Shown here: positions 23,376 to 31,649 of the stretch, in pieces | Layout: each line of letters begins with the position of its first letter | Numbering within the stretch: position 1 is the first letter of the stretch | Origin: Candidatus Iainarchaeum sp. | Lineage (GTDB): Archaea > Micrarchaeota > Micrarchaeia > Burarchaeales > Fermentimicrarchaeaceae | Assembly: GCA_028714235.1 (NCBI GenBank) | Contig: JAQTMQ010000005.1 | Location: 1-45,247, forward strand | Direction of reading: 5' to 3' | DNA: 45,247 nt | Notes under the pieces: model-generated | The model's database searches: none | Told to the model about the DNA's origin: nothing | What the model saw: the letters and a program-made list of their open reading frames with translations, nothing else | Translations under genes and position numbers: made by a program

Positions 23376-24638
23376 TCACTCGTACCTGAGCGCTTCCACC
23401 GGCGGGACCGACGCCGCGTTGCGCGCGGGAAGAAGCCCGGAAACCGCGCCGATGGCGAGCGAGAACCCCAGGCCGAGGAGCACGAGGTCGAAGGAAATCC
23501 TTGACGGGAGGCCGAAATTCGCGAGGACGGCCGAGCCCGCGAAGGAAAGCAGGATTCCGAACACGCCTCCGATGAGCCCCACCATGCACGCCTCGAAAAG
23601 GAAGAGCTTGAGGACGGCGCGCCTCCTCGCGCCGAGCGCTTTCAGCAGGCCGATGAATTTCGTCTGCTCGAGCACGCTCGTGAACATGGCGTTCGCCACC
23701 CCGACTCCGCCTACGACGAGCGAGATGGACGCTATTCCGCCGAGGAAGAGGGCGAGCGTGTCCGTCATGCTGGTGATGGACTCGGAGAGGGACGAGGCCG
23801 TGGCGACGCTGAAGTCCTCCTCGCCCGCCTCGAGGCGGTGGATGGAGTCGAGCTTTTCCGTCAAGGCGGCGGCAACGGTTTCGGGGTCGCTGTCCGTGGA
23901 TGCGACCACCACGATTGAGCTCACGTTCTGGCTCTGGTTGAAGAGCGTCCTTGCCGCGCGCTGCGAGATGAAGATGCTGTTGTCCGGGCCGGAAAACGAC
24001 GCGCCGGACTCGTTGAGTACTCCGACCACCCTGAACGCCACCCCGTCGATCCTGATTTGCTTGTTGAGCATGCTGTCGTTGAACGTGCTTGCGGCAACGG
24101 AATATCCGAGGACCGCGGACTTTAGGTCGCCCGAGCCAAGCGTCCTGCCTTGCGCTATCACGGTGCCGGTGCTCTCCGGGAACGCGGAGGGCTCGGTGCC
24201 AACTATGGTGAGCGAGGTGTTCTTGTCCTTGTACGCCACCGTCGCCCTTTCCGAGAGCCGCGCATCAAGCGTTTCCACGCCGCTGACCCTCCTCAGCTGC
24301 TCCGCCTCCGTGAAAGTGATGCGTGGGGATTCTTCGTCCTGGTTGAACCCCTGCATCCCGCCGGGCGGGCCTCCAACGCGGCCTCCCGCGGCTCCCCCGC
24401 CAACGCCGAACATCATGGCCATCCTTTCCGCGCGCGGGCTTCCGGGCGTAATCGTGATTATGTTTGCGCCCAGTCCGCTTAAGCGGCTCTCGATTTGGTC
24501 GTTCATGCCGACGCTGATGGAGATTAGGGAAATGATTGAGGCGACGCCAATCACTATGCCCAGTATCGCAAGCCAGCTTCTCAGGCTCCTGTAGCGGAGC
24601 GAGTTGAAGGCGATTTGCGCGAGTTCGCGGTTTTTCAT
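23376..24638 (-). CDS. ABC transporter permease, MacB/FtsX-like
   Basis: A 420-residue permease of the MacB type. An N-terminal helix (SWLAILGIVIGVASIISLISI) is followed by a large periplasmic-type domain (about 50-290) with a Gly-rich insert GVGGGAAGGRVGGPPGG. Three C-terminal helices include IASISLVVGGVGVANAMFTSVLEQ and a final LLPARNAASVPPVEALRYE, the standard MacB ending. It probably exports a peptide or envelope molecule using the ATPase at 26161. Its start overlaps the stop of the surface-protein gene by four bases (ATGA), so the three genes form one operon in the order ATPase, surface protein, permease. Confidence 0.92.
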   Translation of the reverse strand: MKNRELAQIAFNSLRYRSLRSWLAILGIVIGVASIISLISISVGMNDQIESRLSGLGANIITITPGSPRAERMAMMFGVGGGAAGGRVGGPPGGMQGFNQDEESPRITFTEAEQLRRVSGVETLDARLSERATVAYKDKNTSLTIVGTEPSAFPESTGTVIAQGRTLGSGDLKSAVLGYSVAASTFNDSMLNKQIRIDGVAFRVVGVLNESGASFSGPDNSIFISQRAARTLFNQSQNVSSIVVVASTDSDPETVAAALTEKLDSIHRLEAGEEDFSVATASSLSESITSMTDTLALFLGGIASISLVVGGVGVANAMFTSVLEQTKFIGLLKALGARRRAVLKLFLFEACMVGLIGGVFGILLSFAGSAVLANFGLPSRISFDLVLLGLGFSLAIGAVSGLLPARNAASVPPVEALRYE

Positions 24639-26164
24639 TTCGCCTTCCCCGCAATGAACCGGCGGTATCCCATGTACGCGCCGGCCGCAACGATGATGGC
24701 AGCGGCAGCCAGCATGATTGTGCCGTACGGGATGCCCGCGATGCCCGCCTGCTGCTGGAACCTGCCCGCGCCAGCGAAGCCCGTCATGTTCGTCGCGTTG
24801 GTAGAGAACACGGCGCTCGTCGCGTCAATGGCCTTCGTGAGGACGTGCTCCGCGTTGTTCGTGTCGCGGAAACGGATTTCGACCTCGATGGCGTTGCTGG
24901 ATGCGGGGCCGAATCCCATTGAAGGCATGTCGAGCGTCGAAAAGTCGTCGACGTTGAGGGTTCCCATGAAGCTTTCCGAGGTGCCGCCTGTCGAACCCGC
25001 CGGCCGGGCAATCACGTACACGCTGCGCACCGCGGAATTTCCGGTGTTCGCCACCTGAATCAGCGAGCCGACGATGCTCACCGTTATCTCGGGGGTGGCG
25101 ACGACCGGGATGCCCGCGTTGAAAACGCTTGCCTTCCCGCCGTCCGGGGTGAAGGAGAGCGGGAGCGTGTAGTATCCCGGAGTGGAAGTGGATATGCCGA
25201 TTGAGATGTTCCTGGACTCGGAGCTCCCGGCAGGCACGGAAGTGAAGTAAATGCGCTGTATTCCGAGGGGCGTCAGCACGTCCGTGGAGTTTATGTCCAC
25301 CACGCCGGAAACCGGGGACGAGCCCGCGTTTTCCAGCGTCAGCCTGAACGCGGCGTCCGAGCCGATTTCAACGGGCCCCAAGGCCTCAAGGGTTATCCGG
25401 GTCTGCGTTGAGGTGTCGAGCACGCTTATCGGGCCGATTGGAAGCGTTTCCGAGGTGGGCTGCTTGAGCGCGTTCTGGTAGGTGAACTCAACCGGGATGC
25501 CGTAAGCCCCGAGGGAGGCGGAGGAAGAGGAGACGAGCGTGATGGACACGCTTTCCGTGCCGTTCGCCTCGATGTTCCCCACGCTTTTCTGCGACGCGCC
25601 GTCAAGCGAGAAAGAGGAGTTCGCGGGAAGGGAGATGACGAGGTTGTCAACAGTGCCTCCGGTATTCCTGATTTCGAGCGTGAAAGCGAGCTTTTCGCCC
25701 GGGGAGATTGACGCCTTGTCCATCGAGACGGTGCGCACCTCGAGCGGCTTGTACTGCTCGACTACCAGCGGGATTGAGAGCGAGGTTTTTTTGGACGAGT
25801 AATCGTTCCCGGACTTGTGCGAGTAATACACGTCAATGTCAATCAGCTGGATGGTTCCGGACGAGTCCTCCCCCACCTTGAAGGGCACGAGGACCTGCGC
25901 GGTCGAGCCGGCCACTACCTCGCCGAGGTACGTCGAGGACTCAGCGCCCCTGTAAAGGTAGTTTGCCGTGACCGACTGCGCGTTCGCGTCGCCCGTGTTC
26001 TCCAGGTTGATTTGGATGTACCCGGAAGCCCCTGGGTACACCTCCCCGGGAACCGTGGAATACCCGGTTATCCCGAGTATCGGCCCCTCGGCGAAAGCTA
26101 AAAGCGTCAAGGCGAGCAGGAACAGCCCCGCGGCCACGAAATTTCTCCCTTCAAACAGCTTCAT
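24635..26164 (-). CDS. Exported protein with CARDB/NEW3-like repeats and C-terminal membrane helix
   Basis: A 509-residue protein with a signal peptide (LTLLAFAEG), three to four Ig-like repeats of the COG1361/CARDB or NEW3 type (recurring YPGASGYIQINLENTGDANAQSV, SPGEKLAFTLEIRNTGGTVDNL and GSDAAFRLTLENAGSSPVSGV units) and a membrane helix near the C terminus (IPYGTIMLAAAAIIVAAGAYMGY) with a basic tail. It lies between the ABC ATPase and permease genes with four-base overlaps on both sides, so it is very likely a component of that export machine, in the place that MacA adaptors hold in bacteria. This role is inferred from position. Confidence 0.82.
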   Translation of the reverse strand: MKLFEGRNFVAAGLFLLALTLLAFAEGPILGITGYSTVPGEVYPGASGYIQINLENTGDANAQSVTANYLYRGAESSTYLGEVVAGSTAQVLVPFKVGEDSSGTIQLIDIDVYYSHKSGNDYSSKKTSLSIPLVVEQYKPLEVRTVSMDKASISPGEKLAFTLEIRNTGGTVDNLVISLPANSSFSLDGASQKSVGNIEANGTESVSITLVSSSSASLGAYGIPVEFTYQNALKQPTSETLPIGPISVLDTSTQTRITLEALGPVEIGSDAAFRLTLENAGSSPVSGVVDINSTDVLTPLGIQRIYFTSVPAGSSESRNISIGISTSTPGYYTLPLSFTPDGGKASVFNAGIPVVATPEITVSIVGSLIQVANTGNSAVRSVYVIARPAGSTGGTSESFMGTLNVDDFSTLDMPSMGFGPASSNAIEVEIRFRDTNNAEHVLTKAIDATSAVFSTNATNMTGFAGAGRFQQQAGIAGIPYGTIMLAAAAIIVAAGAYMGYRRFIAGKAK

Positions 26165-26904
26165 GCAAATCTCCTCCTTTCACCCTTTTTCCTTGCCTCG
26201 GGCGCAATCCGCCCGTCAACGATGCGCACAATCCTGTCCGCCATCCCGGCGAGGTTCTGCTCGTGCGTGACGAGTATCACCGTAAGGCCCCGGTCCCTGC
26301 AGAGGCTCGAGATGTGGTCCATGACCTCCCGGCTTGACTTGGTGTCGAGGTTTCCCGTCGGCTCGTCCGCAAGGATTACTTTCGGGTTGTTCGCGAGCGC
26401 GCGCGCGATTGCGACGCGCTGCTTCTGCCCTCCTGAAAGCTGCCAGGGCATGCTCCCCGCCTTGTCCGTCAAGCCGACCGTCTCGAGGTTGCGGGAAACC
26501 GTTTCCTGCCTTTCCTTTTGCGGCACGCCCCGAATCATGAGGGGCAGCTCCACGTTCTTGAAAACGTTCAGCGTGGGGGCGAGGTTGAATGCCTGGAAGA
26601 CGAAGCCGATGGTGTCGCGGCGGATGTCCGCCACCCCGTCGTCGCTCATCGCGGATAGCGGCTTTCCCTGCACGAATACCTCGCCGCCCGTGGGCCTGTC
26701 CAGGCAGCCGAGCAGGTGGAGAAGCGTGCTCTTCCCGCTCCCGGACGGGCCTATGATGGAGATGAACTCGCCTTCCCTGACGTCGAGGCTCACCCGGTCC
26801 AGCGCGAGGAAAGGCGTCGCACCGTCGTAAAGCTTTGAAACCTCGACCAGGCTCAGGAGCGGCTCTGGCTTTCCAATCACGGGAAAGGGTGTGAAATCCC
26901 CCAT
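26161..26904 (-). CDS. ABC transporter ATPase, MacB/LolD type
   Basis: A 247-residue ATPase with all motifs: Walker A GPSGSGKST, Q-loop FVFQAFNL, signature LSGGQKQRVAIARAL, Walker B VILADEPTG and H-loop VTHEQ. It belongs to the LolD/MacB subgroup (NLDTKSS after Walker B). The first ATG at 26904 lies directly beside a TTCAATTTAAAT element that looks like the TATA box. The real start may instead be the GTG at 26880, which would be leaderless. It heads the operon with the CARDB-like protein and the permease. Confidence 0.93.
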   Translation of the reverse strand: MGDFTPFPVIGKPEPLLSLVEVSKLYDGATPFLALDRVSLDVREGEFISIIGPSGSGKSTLLHLLGCLDRPTGGEVFVQGKPLSAMSDDGVADIRRDTIGFVFQAFNLAPTLNVFKNVELPLMIRGVPQKERQETVSRNLETVGLTDKAGSMPWQLSGGQKQRVAIARALANNPKVILADEPTGNLDTKSSREVMDHISSLCRDRGLTVILVTHEQNLAGMADRIVRIVDGRIAPEARKKGERRRFA

Positions 26905-26962
26905 TTAAATTGAATCTCCGACTTTCTACCCAAATTGAGCCGTATTCCGTCAGGGGGCGGCG

Positions 26963-27436
26963 CTACTCGTTGCTGAGCTTCACGAAGATTACGAGGCCTA
27001 TCGCGCTGAAAAGCATGGGGACGAACGAGAAAACGTTCGCGATTCCGAAGGGCCCGAGAAGCATGTGCACCACCGGGAGGGACGAAAGCGCGTACATGAG
27101 GAACGAGAACAGGAACGCCACGAGCCCGAGGGTGAAGCTGGATTTGAGCCGCAAGTAGTCCTTCACGTACACGAACAGCAGGTACACTACGAGGACGACG
27201 TTCAGCACCGAAAGGGCGAGCCGCAGGGTGAAAAAGTCGCCGAGCTCGGGCTGGGGCGCGCCGAAAGGCGGGGTCGAACCCCTCGCCCCCGCGCCCCCCC
27301 AGTCGCGGGCGCCGAGCCCGGGCAGCAGGAAAGACGACGCGGACATTACCGCGAACGCGGCCAGGATAAGGGCCAGCGTGTAAACGGCAGCGCGGCCCCC
27401 GTTGCCGTTTCCGTCACCTTTTGCCTTTCTTGCCAT
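26963..27436 (-). CDS. Four-helix membrane protein coupled to a winged-helix gene
   Basis: A 157-residue protein with a basic Gly/Asn-rich N terminus, four predicted helices (about 19-38, 67-90, 102-122, 130-153) and an extracytoplasmic Pro/Gly-rich loop between the first two. I do not recognise the family. The ATG at 27436 follows GGGTGAT and lies inside the end of the winged-helix gene (23-base overlap), so the two are translated together. A DNA-binding protein coupled to a small membrane protein suggests a membrane-sensing regulatory pair (inference). Confidence 0.65.
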   Translation of the reverse strand: MARKAKGDGNGNGGRAAVYTLALILAAFAVMSASSFLLPGLGARDWGGAGARGSTPPFGAPQPELGDFFTLRLALSVLNVVLVVYLLFVYVKDYLRLKSSFTLGLVAFLFSFLMYALSSLPVVHMLLGPFGIANVFSFVPMLFSAIGLVIFVKLSNE

Positions 27437-27716
27437 TCTTATCACCCTTCAAAATCCCCATGAATCCGGGCTGGGAGAGAACGCTTTCGGAAACAAAATA
27501 CACCCTCCCGTAGTCTCCGCCCTCCGACTCCAGGATGGAATTCTTCGCAAGCATCTGCACGTGGTGCTCCACGGTCTTGTAATCGAGCTTCGCCTCCCTC
27601 GCCAGCCGGTTGAGGTTCATCGGCTTGCGCAAGAGGATGGAAAGCAGCTGTATGCGGGTGGGGCCGCCCTTCGTCCCCTCCAGAAGCCAGTAAAGAAGGC
27701 GTTTCATTGGTTCCAT
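27414..27716 (-). CDS. Winged-helix (ArsR-like) transcriptional regulator
   Basis: A 100-residue DNA-binding protein with a compact winged helix: TRIQLLSILLRKPMNLNRLAREAKLDYKTVEHHVQMLAKNSILESEGGDYGRVYFVSE. This is the archaeal ArsR/HTH_20-like pattern with recognition helix LDYKTVEHHVQML. No metal-binding Cys are present. The C-terminal Lys/Gly-rich tail overlaps the membrane protein gene downstream. The target is unknown. Confidence 0.85.
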   Translation of the reverse strand: MEPMKRLLYWLLEGTKGGPTRIQLLSILLRKPMNLNRLAREAKLDYKTVEHHVQMLAKNSILESEGGDYGRVYFVSESVLSQPGFMGILKGDKNGKKGKR

Positions 27717-27892
27717 CCAAATCGCACATTCGTTTTAGGCCCGGCCGGGTTATTAACATTTTGGCGCCGCTATCCGCGCACGCGCGCAACCCCCTGAAAC
27801 CGCATCATGCTTGTTTCCAATCCACAATAAATGCGTAATCCGGAATACGGCCCAACTATTGCCCAAATCGCGAGCCGAAGAGAAGCAGGCGG

Positions 27893-28963
27893 CTAAGCCC
27901 GCGCGATTACTCCGCCGCCAAGGCAGGCGTCGCCCGAATAAAGCGCGCACACCTGGCCGGGAGTCACGGCTTCAACCGGTGCCTTGAACCGCACCTCAAT
28001 CCCCCCCTTCCCGGGCTGCCCGACTACCGCTTCAACCGGTGCCTGGTGGGACCTCACCTGCGCCAAAACCTTGAATCCGTTTTCGGGCGGGATTCCCGAA
28101 ACGAAGTTGCAGTCCCGCAAAACGGCGGATTCCGTTCCCGCGCCGCTTTTCTCTTTCGCGACCACGAGCGTGTTCGTTCCGGGGTCAAGCGACTTCACGT
28201 AATACTGGCCGGTTAAGCCGAGTCCGCGCCTCTGCCCGACCGTGTAAAAGTGGAGGCCGCGGTGCCTTCCCAGAACTTTTCCTTCCCCGTCGCGCACGGG
28301 CCCCGGGTTTTTGCCGAGTTTTTCCTGCATGAATCCCGGAAGGTCCGTCCCCGAGACGAAGCAGAGGTCCTGGCTCTGCTTTTTCTTCGAGAAAACAGGG
28401 AAGCCCTCCCTTTCGGCGAGCGAGTATACCTCGGATTTCAGCAAATCGCCGAGGGGGAAGACGACGCGCGCGAACGTTTCCCCTGAAACCAGGCACATGC
28501 CGTAAGTCTGGTCTTTCCCTAGGTCTTTCGGCCGCAGGAGCCCGGTTTTCCCGGTTTCCGGGTTGATTCTCGTGCGCGCGTAATGCCCTGTCGCGATGAA
28601 GCCAATCCCGCGCGCTTGGGCGAACTCCAGCAATTTGCTGAACTTCAGGTCGCGGTTGCAGTAAGCGCAAGGGTTCGGCGTTATCCCGCTGGACAGGCCT
28701 GAAACGAACGGCTCAATCACTTTCTCCCGGAAGTCTTCGCGCGCATCGAGCGCGTGGTGTTCCACGCCAAGCCGCCTGCACACGCTTTCCGCCGTTTCGA
28801 GGGCTTCCTTCGTGCAGCACGCGTTCTCCTTCGTTCGCGCGCCCTCCCAGTGGGGAAGGATGAGGGTTACGCCGACCGGCTCCCAGCCCTGCCTTTTCAG
28901 CAGCAGGAGCGCCATGGACGAGTCCACTCCCCCGGACATGCCGACGACCATGCGTTTTTCCAT
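27893..28963 (-). CDS. mnmA: tRNA-specific 2-thiouridylase MnmA
   Basis: A 356-residue enzyme that thiolates U34 of Glu, Gln and Lys tRNAs. The PP-loop SGGVDSS is at residues 10-16, the first catalytic Cys99 lies in PNPCAYCN, and the second, Cys201, in SQDLCFV. YTVGQRRGLGL and the C-terminal beta-barrel follow. This is the bacterial and mitochondrial-type enzyme and was probably acquired from bacteria, as archaea mostly use Ncs6. A TATA-like CATAAAAAAG lies about 25 bases before the ATG. The 176-base gap after it (27717-27892) shows no feature apart from AT-rich spots. Confidence 0.95.
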   Translation of the reverse strand: MEKRMVVGMSGGVDSSMALLLLKRQGWEPVGVTLILPHWEGARTKENACCTKEALETAESVCRRLGVEHHALDAREDFREKVIEPFVSGLSSGITPNPCAYCNRDLKFSKLLEFAQARGIGFIATGHYARTRINPETGKTGLLRPKDLGKDQTYGMCLVSGETFARVVFPLGDLLKSEVYSLAEREGFPVFSKKKQSQDLCFVSGTDLPGFMQEKLGKNPGPVRDGEGKVLGRHRGLHFYTVGQRRGLGLTGQYYVKSLDPGTNTLVVAKEKSGAGTESAVLRDCNFVSGIPPENGFKVLAQVRSHQAPVEAVVGQPGKGGIEVRFKAPVEAVTPGQVCALYSGDACLGGGVIARA

Positions 28964-29164
28964 TGCGCATTATTGGCGAAGGCAAGGCTTTTTTATGCCG
29001 CACCCGAACCGGGCTCCGGCGCTCCTGCCCGCGTTGCGGCCTCGACGGGGACGGGCATGATGGTCGCCGGCGTCCTGCCCGCGGCCGGCGCGGTTTCCTC
29101 AAAAGCAAGGGTTATCTAAAAGCTCCTGCCAAACAACACCGGACATCGCCGGGGTGGTGGGGGA

Positions 29165-30112
29165 ATGAAGGCTTACATAAGCGATTTGAAGGAAGGCTTC
29201 CCTGTTGACTCGCTTTTCAGCGTGAAGTACAAGCGCGGCGTCATTTCGTACCAGAACGGCTGGAGGTTCGCGTTCGGCGCGTCCGACAAGACCGGCGAAA
29301 TCGAGGTCAGCTTCTGGGGCGGGAGGGACAGGGATTCCGTCCAGAAAGCGCACGATTCCTTCAAGGAAGGCGACGTAGTGCACGTAATAGGGTTCGTGAG
29401 CGTCTACAAGGACAAGGCGAAGATTGACGTGAACGAGGGCAAGGGCTCCATTTCGCGCGCGACCAGTTTCGACCTCGAGGACTTCCTGCCCGAAAGCGAG
29501 AAGGACCTTGACGGGCTGTATTCCGAGCTTCTCGCGATGGTGGATTCGGTCAGGGAGCCCGGCCTGAAATCGCTGCTGGACGCGTTTTTCCGCGACGAAA
29601 AGCTTGCCGCGGAATTCAGGCGCGCGCCCGGCGCGATGTACCTGCACCACGCATGGCTCGGCGGGCTCCTCGAGCACACGGTGTCGGTCGCGAGAATCGC
29701 GCGCGAAGCCGCGAAATGCTGCGGCGCGGACGTCGACCTCGTCACGGCAGGCGCGCTTCTCCATGACGTGGGGAAAATGCGCGAGCTCGAGGTTTCCACG
29801 AACATAAAAATCGGGGAGGAAGGCATGCTGAGGGGGCATACCGTGCTCGGCGAGGAGATGGCGAGGGAGAAGGCGCGGGGCGTGGGGCTTGACGAAAAGC
29901 TGCTGCTCAAGCTTTCGCACGTGATTCTGTCCCACATGGGCGAAATGGAGAACGGCGCGCCCAAGAAGCCGATGTTCGTCGAGGCGGTCATCGTCCATTA
30001 CTCGGACGAGCTGGACACGCGCGCGAGCCAGTTCGCGAAAATAAGGAGGGAGACGACGACGGAAGACTTCCGCGTCTACGAGCGGCACGTCGGCGAAGTC
30101 TACCTGAAATAG
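29165..30112 (+). CDS. OB-fold plus HD-domain 3'-5' exoribonuclease, YhaM-like
   Basis: A 315-residue protein. An N-terminal OB fold (about 15-95: WRFAFGASDKTGEIEVSFWGG...GDVVHVIGFVSVYKDKAKIDV) is followed by an HD phosphohydrolase domain with MYLHHAWLGGLLEHTVSVA, the metal pair His200-Asp201 in LLHDVGKM, LSHVILSHMGEMENGAPKKPMFVEA and a late Asp in HYSDELD. This domain order and motif set match YhaM/CBF1-type exoribonucleases of Gram-positive bacteria. GGGGTGGTGGGGG precedes the ATG. The 201-base gap before it holds the mnmA promoter and a weak TATA-like TTATCTAAAAG for this gene. Confidence 0.9.
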   Translation: MKAYISDLKEGFPVDSLFSVKYKRGVISYQNGWRFAFGASDKTGEIEVSFWGGRDRDSVQKAHDSFKEGDVVHVIGFVSVYKDKAKIDVNEGKGSISRATSFDLEDFLPESEKDLDGLYSELLAMVDSVREPGLKSLLDAFFRDEKLAAEFRRAPGAMYLHHAWLGGLLEHTVSVARIAREAAKCCGADVDLVTAGALLHDVGKMRELEVSTNIKIGEEGMLRGHTVLGEEMAREKARGVGLDEKLLLKLSHVILSHMGEMENGAPKKPMFVEAVIVHYSDELDTRASQFAKIRRETTTEDFRVYERHVGEVYLK

Positions 30113-30154
30113 CGTGACGGTTGGCCTCCTGCCCCGGTGCGCCGGGCGCCTTCC

Positions 30155-30721
30155 TCACCGGCAGGTGCCGTGCGGGACCTGGAAGGATTCGGGTATGCTG
30201 CCCGAAACGAATTTCGCCTCCTGCCTGATTGCGGTGGTCTTCCCATCCTTTGCGATTTCGGCAAGGAGCGCAGAGTTGCCCTCCGCCCATGCGAGGTGTA
30301 TCGCGTCCGACACCTTCTTGCGGTCGCTTGAAGTGAGCGCAAACTGCCTGACTACCTCCCACTTGCCTTTCCACGCATTCTTTTCAATGGATTCCTCCAT
30401 GACCTTGTGCGCGACTTTCGCTGGAGCCAGGTTAATGACTTCCATCGCGGCCCTGAACCTGTCGGAAACGTCCGTGATGGCGAAAAGGCTTTTAGCCAGG
30501 CCCCATTCAACCGGCGATTCGCAAACGATTTCCACGAGCTTGCCGAGGTTGGGCTTGACCTCCGCCGTGTCCCCCCGGTTCACCCTGTCCATCGCCAAGC
30601 CGAACTCCCGGCGTGTCCTCTCCTTCTCCTCCTCGCTGCGCGGGACGAGCGTGCCGGGCCTCTTCCAATAAAGGAACGGGCGCATGACGAGCCTTTCCGG
30701 TTTGTTCTTGACCGTCTCCAT
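30155..30721 (-). CDS. Hypothetical helical protein A
   Basis: A 188-residue soluble protein I do not recognise. It is mostly alpha-helical with amphipathic segments of about 30 residues (SPVEWGLAKSLFAITDVSDRF, FRAAMEVINLAPAKVAHKVME, KKVSDAIHLAWAEGNSALLAEIA) that could stack as a HEAT-like solenoid. It ends near GKTTAIRQEA, resembling GKTEAIKQHA at the end of the next gene's product, so the two may be distant relatives. AGGTGGT fixes the start at 30721, with a TTAATATACC promoter element about 30 bases upstream. Confidence 0.6.
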   Translation of the reverse strand: METVKNKPERLVMRPFLYWKRPGTLVPRSEEEKERTRREFGLAMDRVNRGDTAEVKPNLGKLVEIVCESPVEWGLAKSLFAITDVSDRFRAAMEVINLAPAKVAHKVMEESIEKNAWKGKWEVVRQFALTSSDRKKVSDAIHLAWAEGNSALLAEIAKDGKTTAIRQEAKFVSGSIPESFQVPHGTCR

Positions 30722-30780
30722 CAGGACCACCTGGGATAGCCCGCGCGCTTCAGGTATATTAACCCTAATCAGGGGCGCTT

Positions 30781-31485
30781 TCAGCCCGGCGCGCGCGAAT
30801 CCATTCCCCTGAGCGCCTTGCCCGCGTGCTGCTTTATCGCCTCGGTTTTCCCGCTCCTCTCCGCGGTTTTTACCACGCCGCGCATGCCCGTTCTCGCCGC
30901 GAGGTCGATGGCGCGCTTGGCCGTGTCGTCGGGCGCGTAATGCGCAATCGCCGTGAGCGCTTCCACCAGCTGCCCGCGCTTTTCGCCTTCGGCCTGGTTG
31001 AGCAGCGCGATTATGGAGTTGAGCGCGTAATCCCGGGTCTTGTGCTTCGCGTATTCGCCCAGGTAAGCGAGCTTTCCCGGGCTGAAGCCCCGCTTGCCGG
31101 AAAAGTAGTCCACGGCATGGAAGCCGAACTTGTCCGAAACGGTTCCCACGGACAGGATTGTCTCCGCGTCCTTGTCCTCAACCGCCTGCCTGAACCGCCC
31201 GGAAAGCCGCTCGCTCGCGAAATCCCTTGCCTCGTTGAGTTTCGTCCTGTCGCCTATGTTCAGGGCCGTTTCGTACCGCGCATGCCCGATTGCCGCGAGA
31301 ATCGCCTTCTTTGCGACGGACGCGTGCATCGTGGAGGCGCCCAAGTCCGCCACCTCTTCCCAGCGGCCCCGGTCAACGGCGAGACCGAGCCTCGCGGGCT
31401 CGAGGACCTTCTCGGAAAGCCAGCCCGCTACGGACGCATTCTCCCGGCTTGCGGGCAGCGCGCACTGCTTTTCGGTGTAAGCCAT
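30781..31485 (-). CDS. Hypothetical helical-repeat protein B
   Basis: A 234-residue, Ala-rich protein with repeated helix pairs (KKAILAAIGHARYETALNIGD, RFRQAVEDKDAETILSVGTVSD, RDYALNSIIALLNQAEGEKRGQLVEALTAIA), likely an alpha-solenoid. The closing GKTEAIKQHAGKAL echoes the end of protein A, which is transcribed in the same direction 59 bases downstream. GGCGGTT before the ATG at 31485 and a TTTAATATTC element about 35 bases upstream define the start. No function can be assigned. Confidence 0.6.
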   Translation of the reverse strand: MAYTEKQCALPASRENASVAGWLSEKVLEPARLGLAVDRGRWEEVADLGASTMHASVAKKAILAAIGHARYETALNIGDRTKLNEARDFASERLSGRFRQAVEDKDAETILSVGTVSDKFGFHAVDYFSGKRGFSPGKLAYLGEYAKHKTRDYALNSIIALLNQAEGEKRGQLVEALTAIAHYAPDDTAKRAIDLAARTGMRGVVKTAERSGKTEAIKQHAGKALRGMDSRAPG

Positions 31486-31649
31486 CAAAACCGCCTGCCC
31501 CATATTTGGGGTCCCAGAATATTAAATCTGCGCCGCGCCCCCGTATTTTCCGGCGAATGCCGCCACAATTAAATCCTATACGTCCAGATAGTTGACGCAC
31601 TCGCCGAAAACGCTTTTATAGCAAATATGCCAAAACTCGTTGGTAATCG

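Noticed and set aside
27270-27282. GGGGTCGAACCCC, resembling a tRNA T arm
   Set aside because: No acceptor or anticodon stem can be built around it, and it lies within the coding sequence of the membrane protein at 26963-27436.
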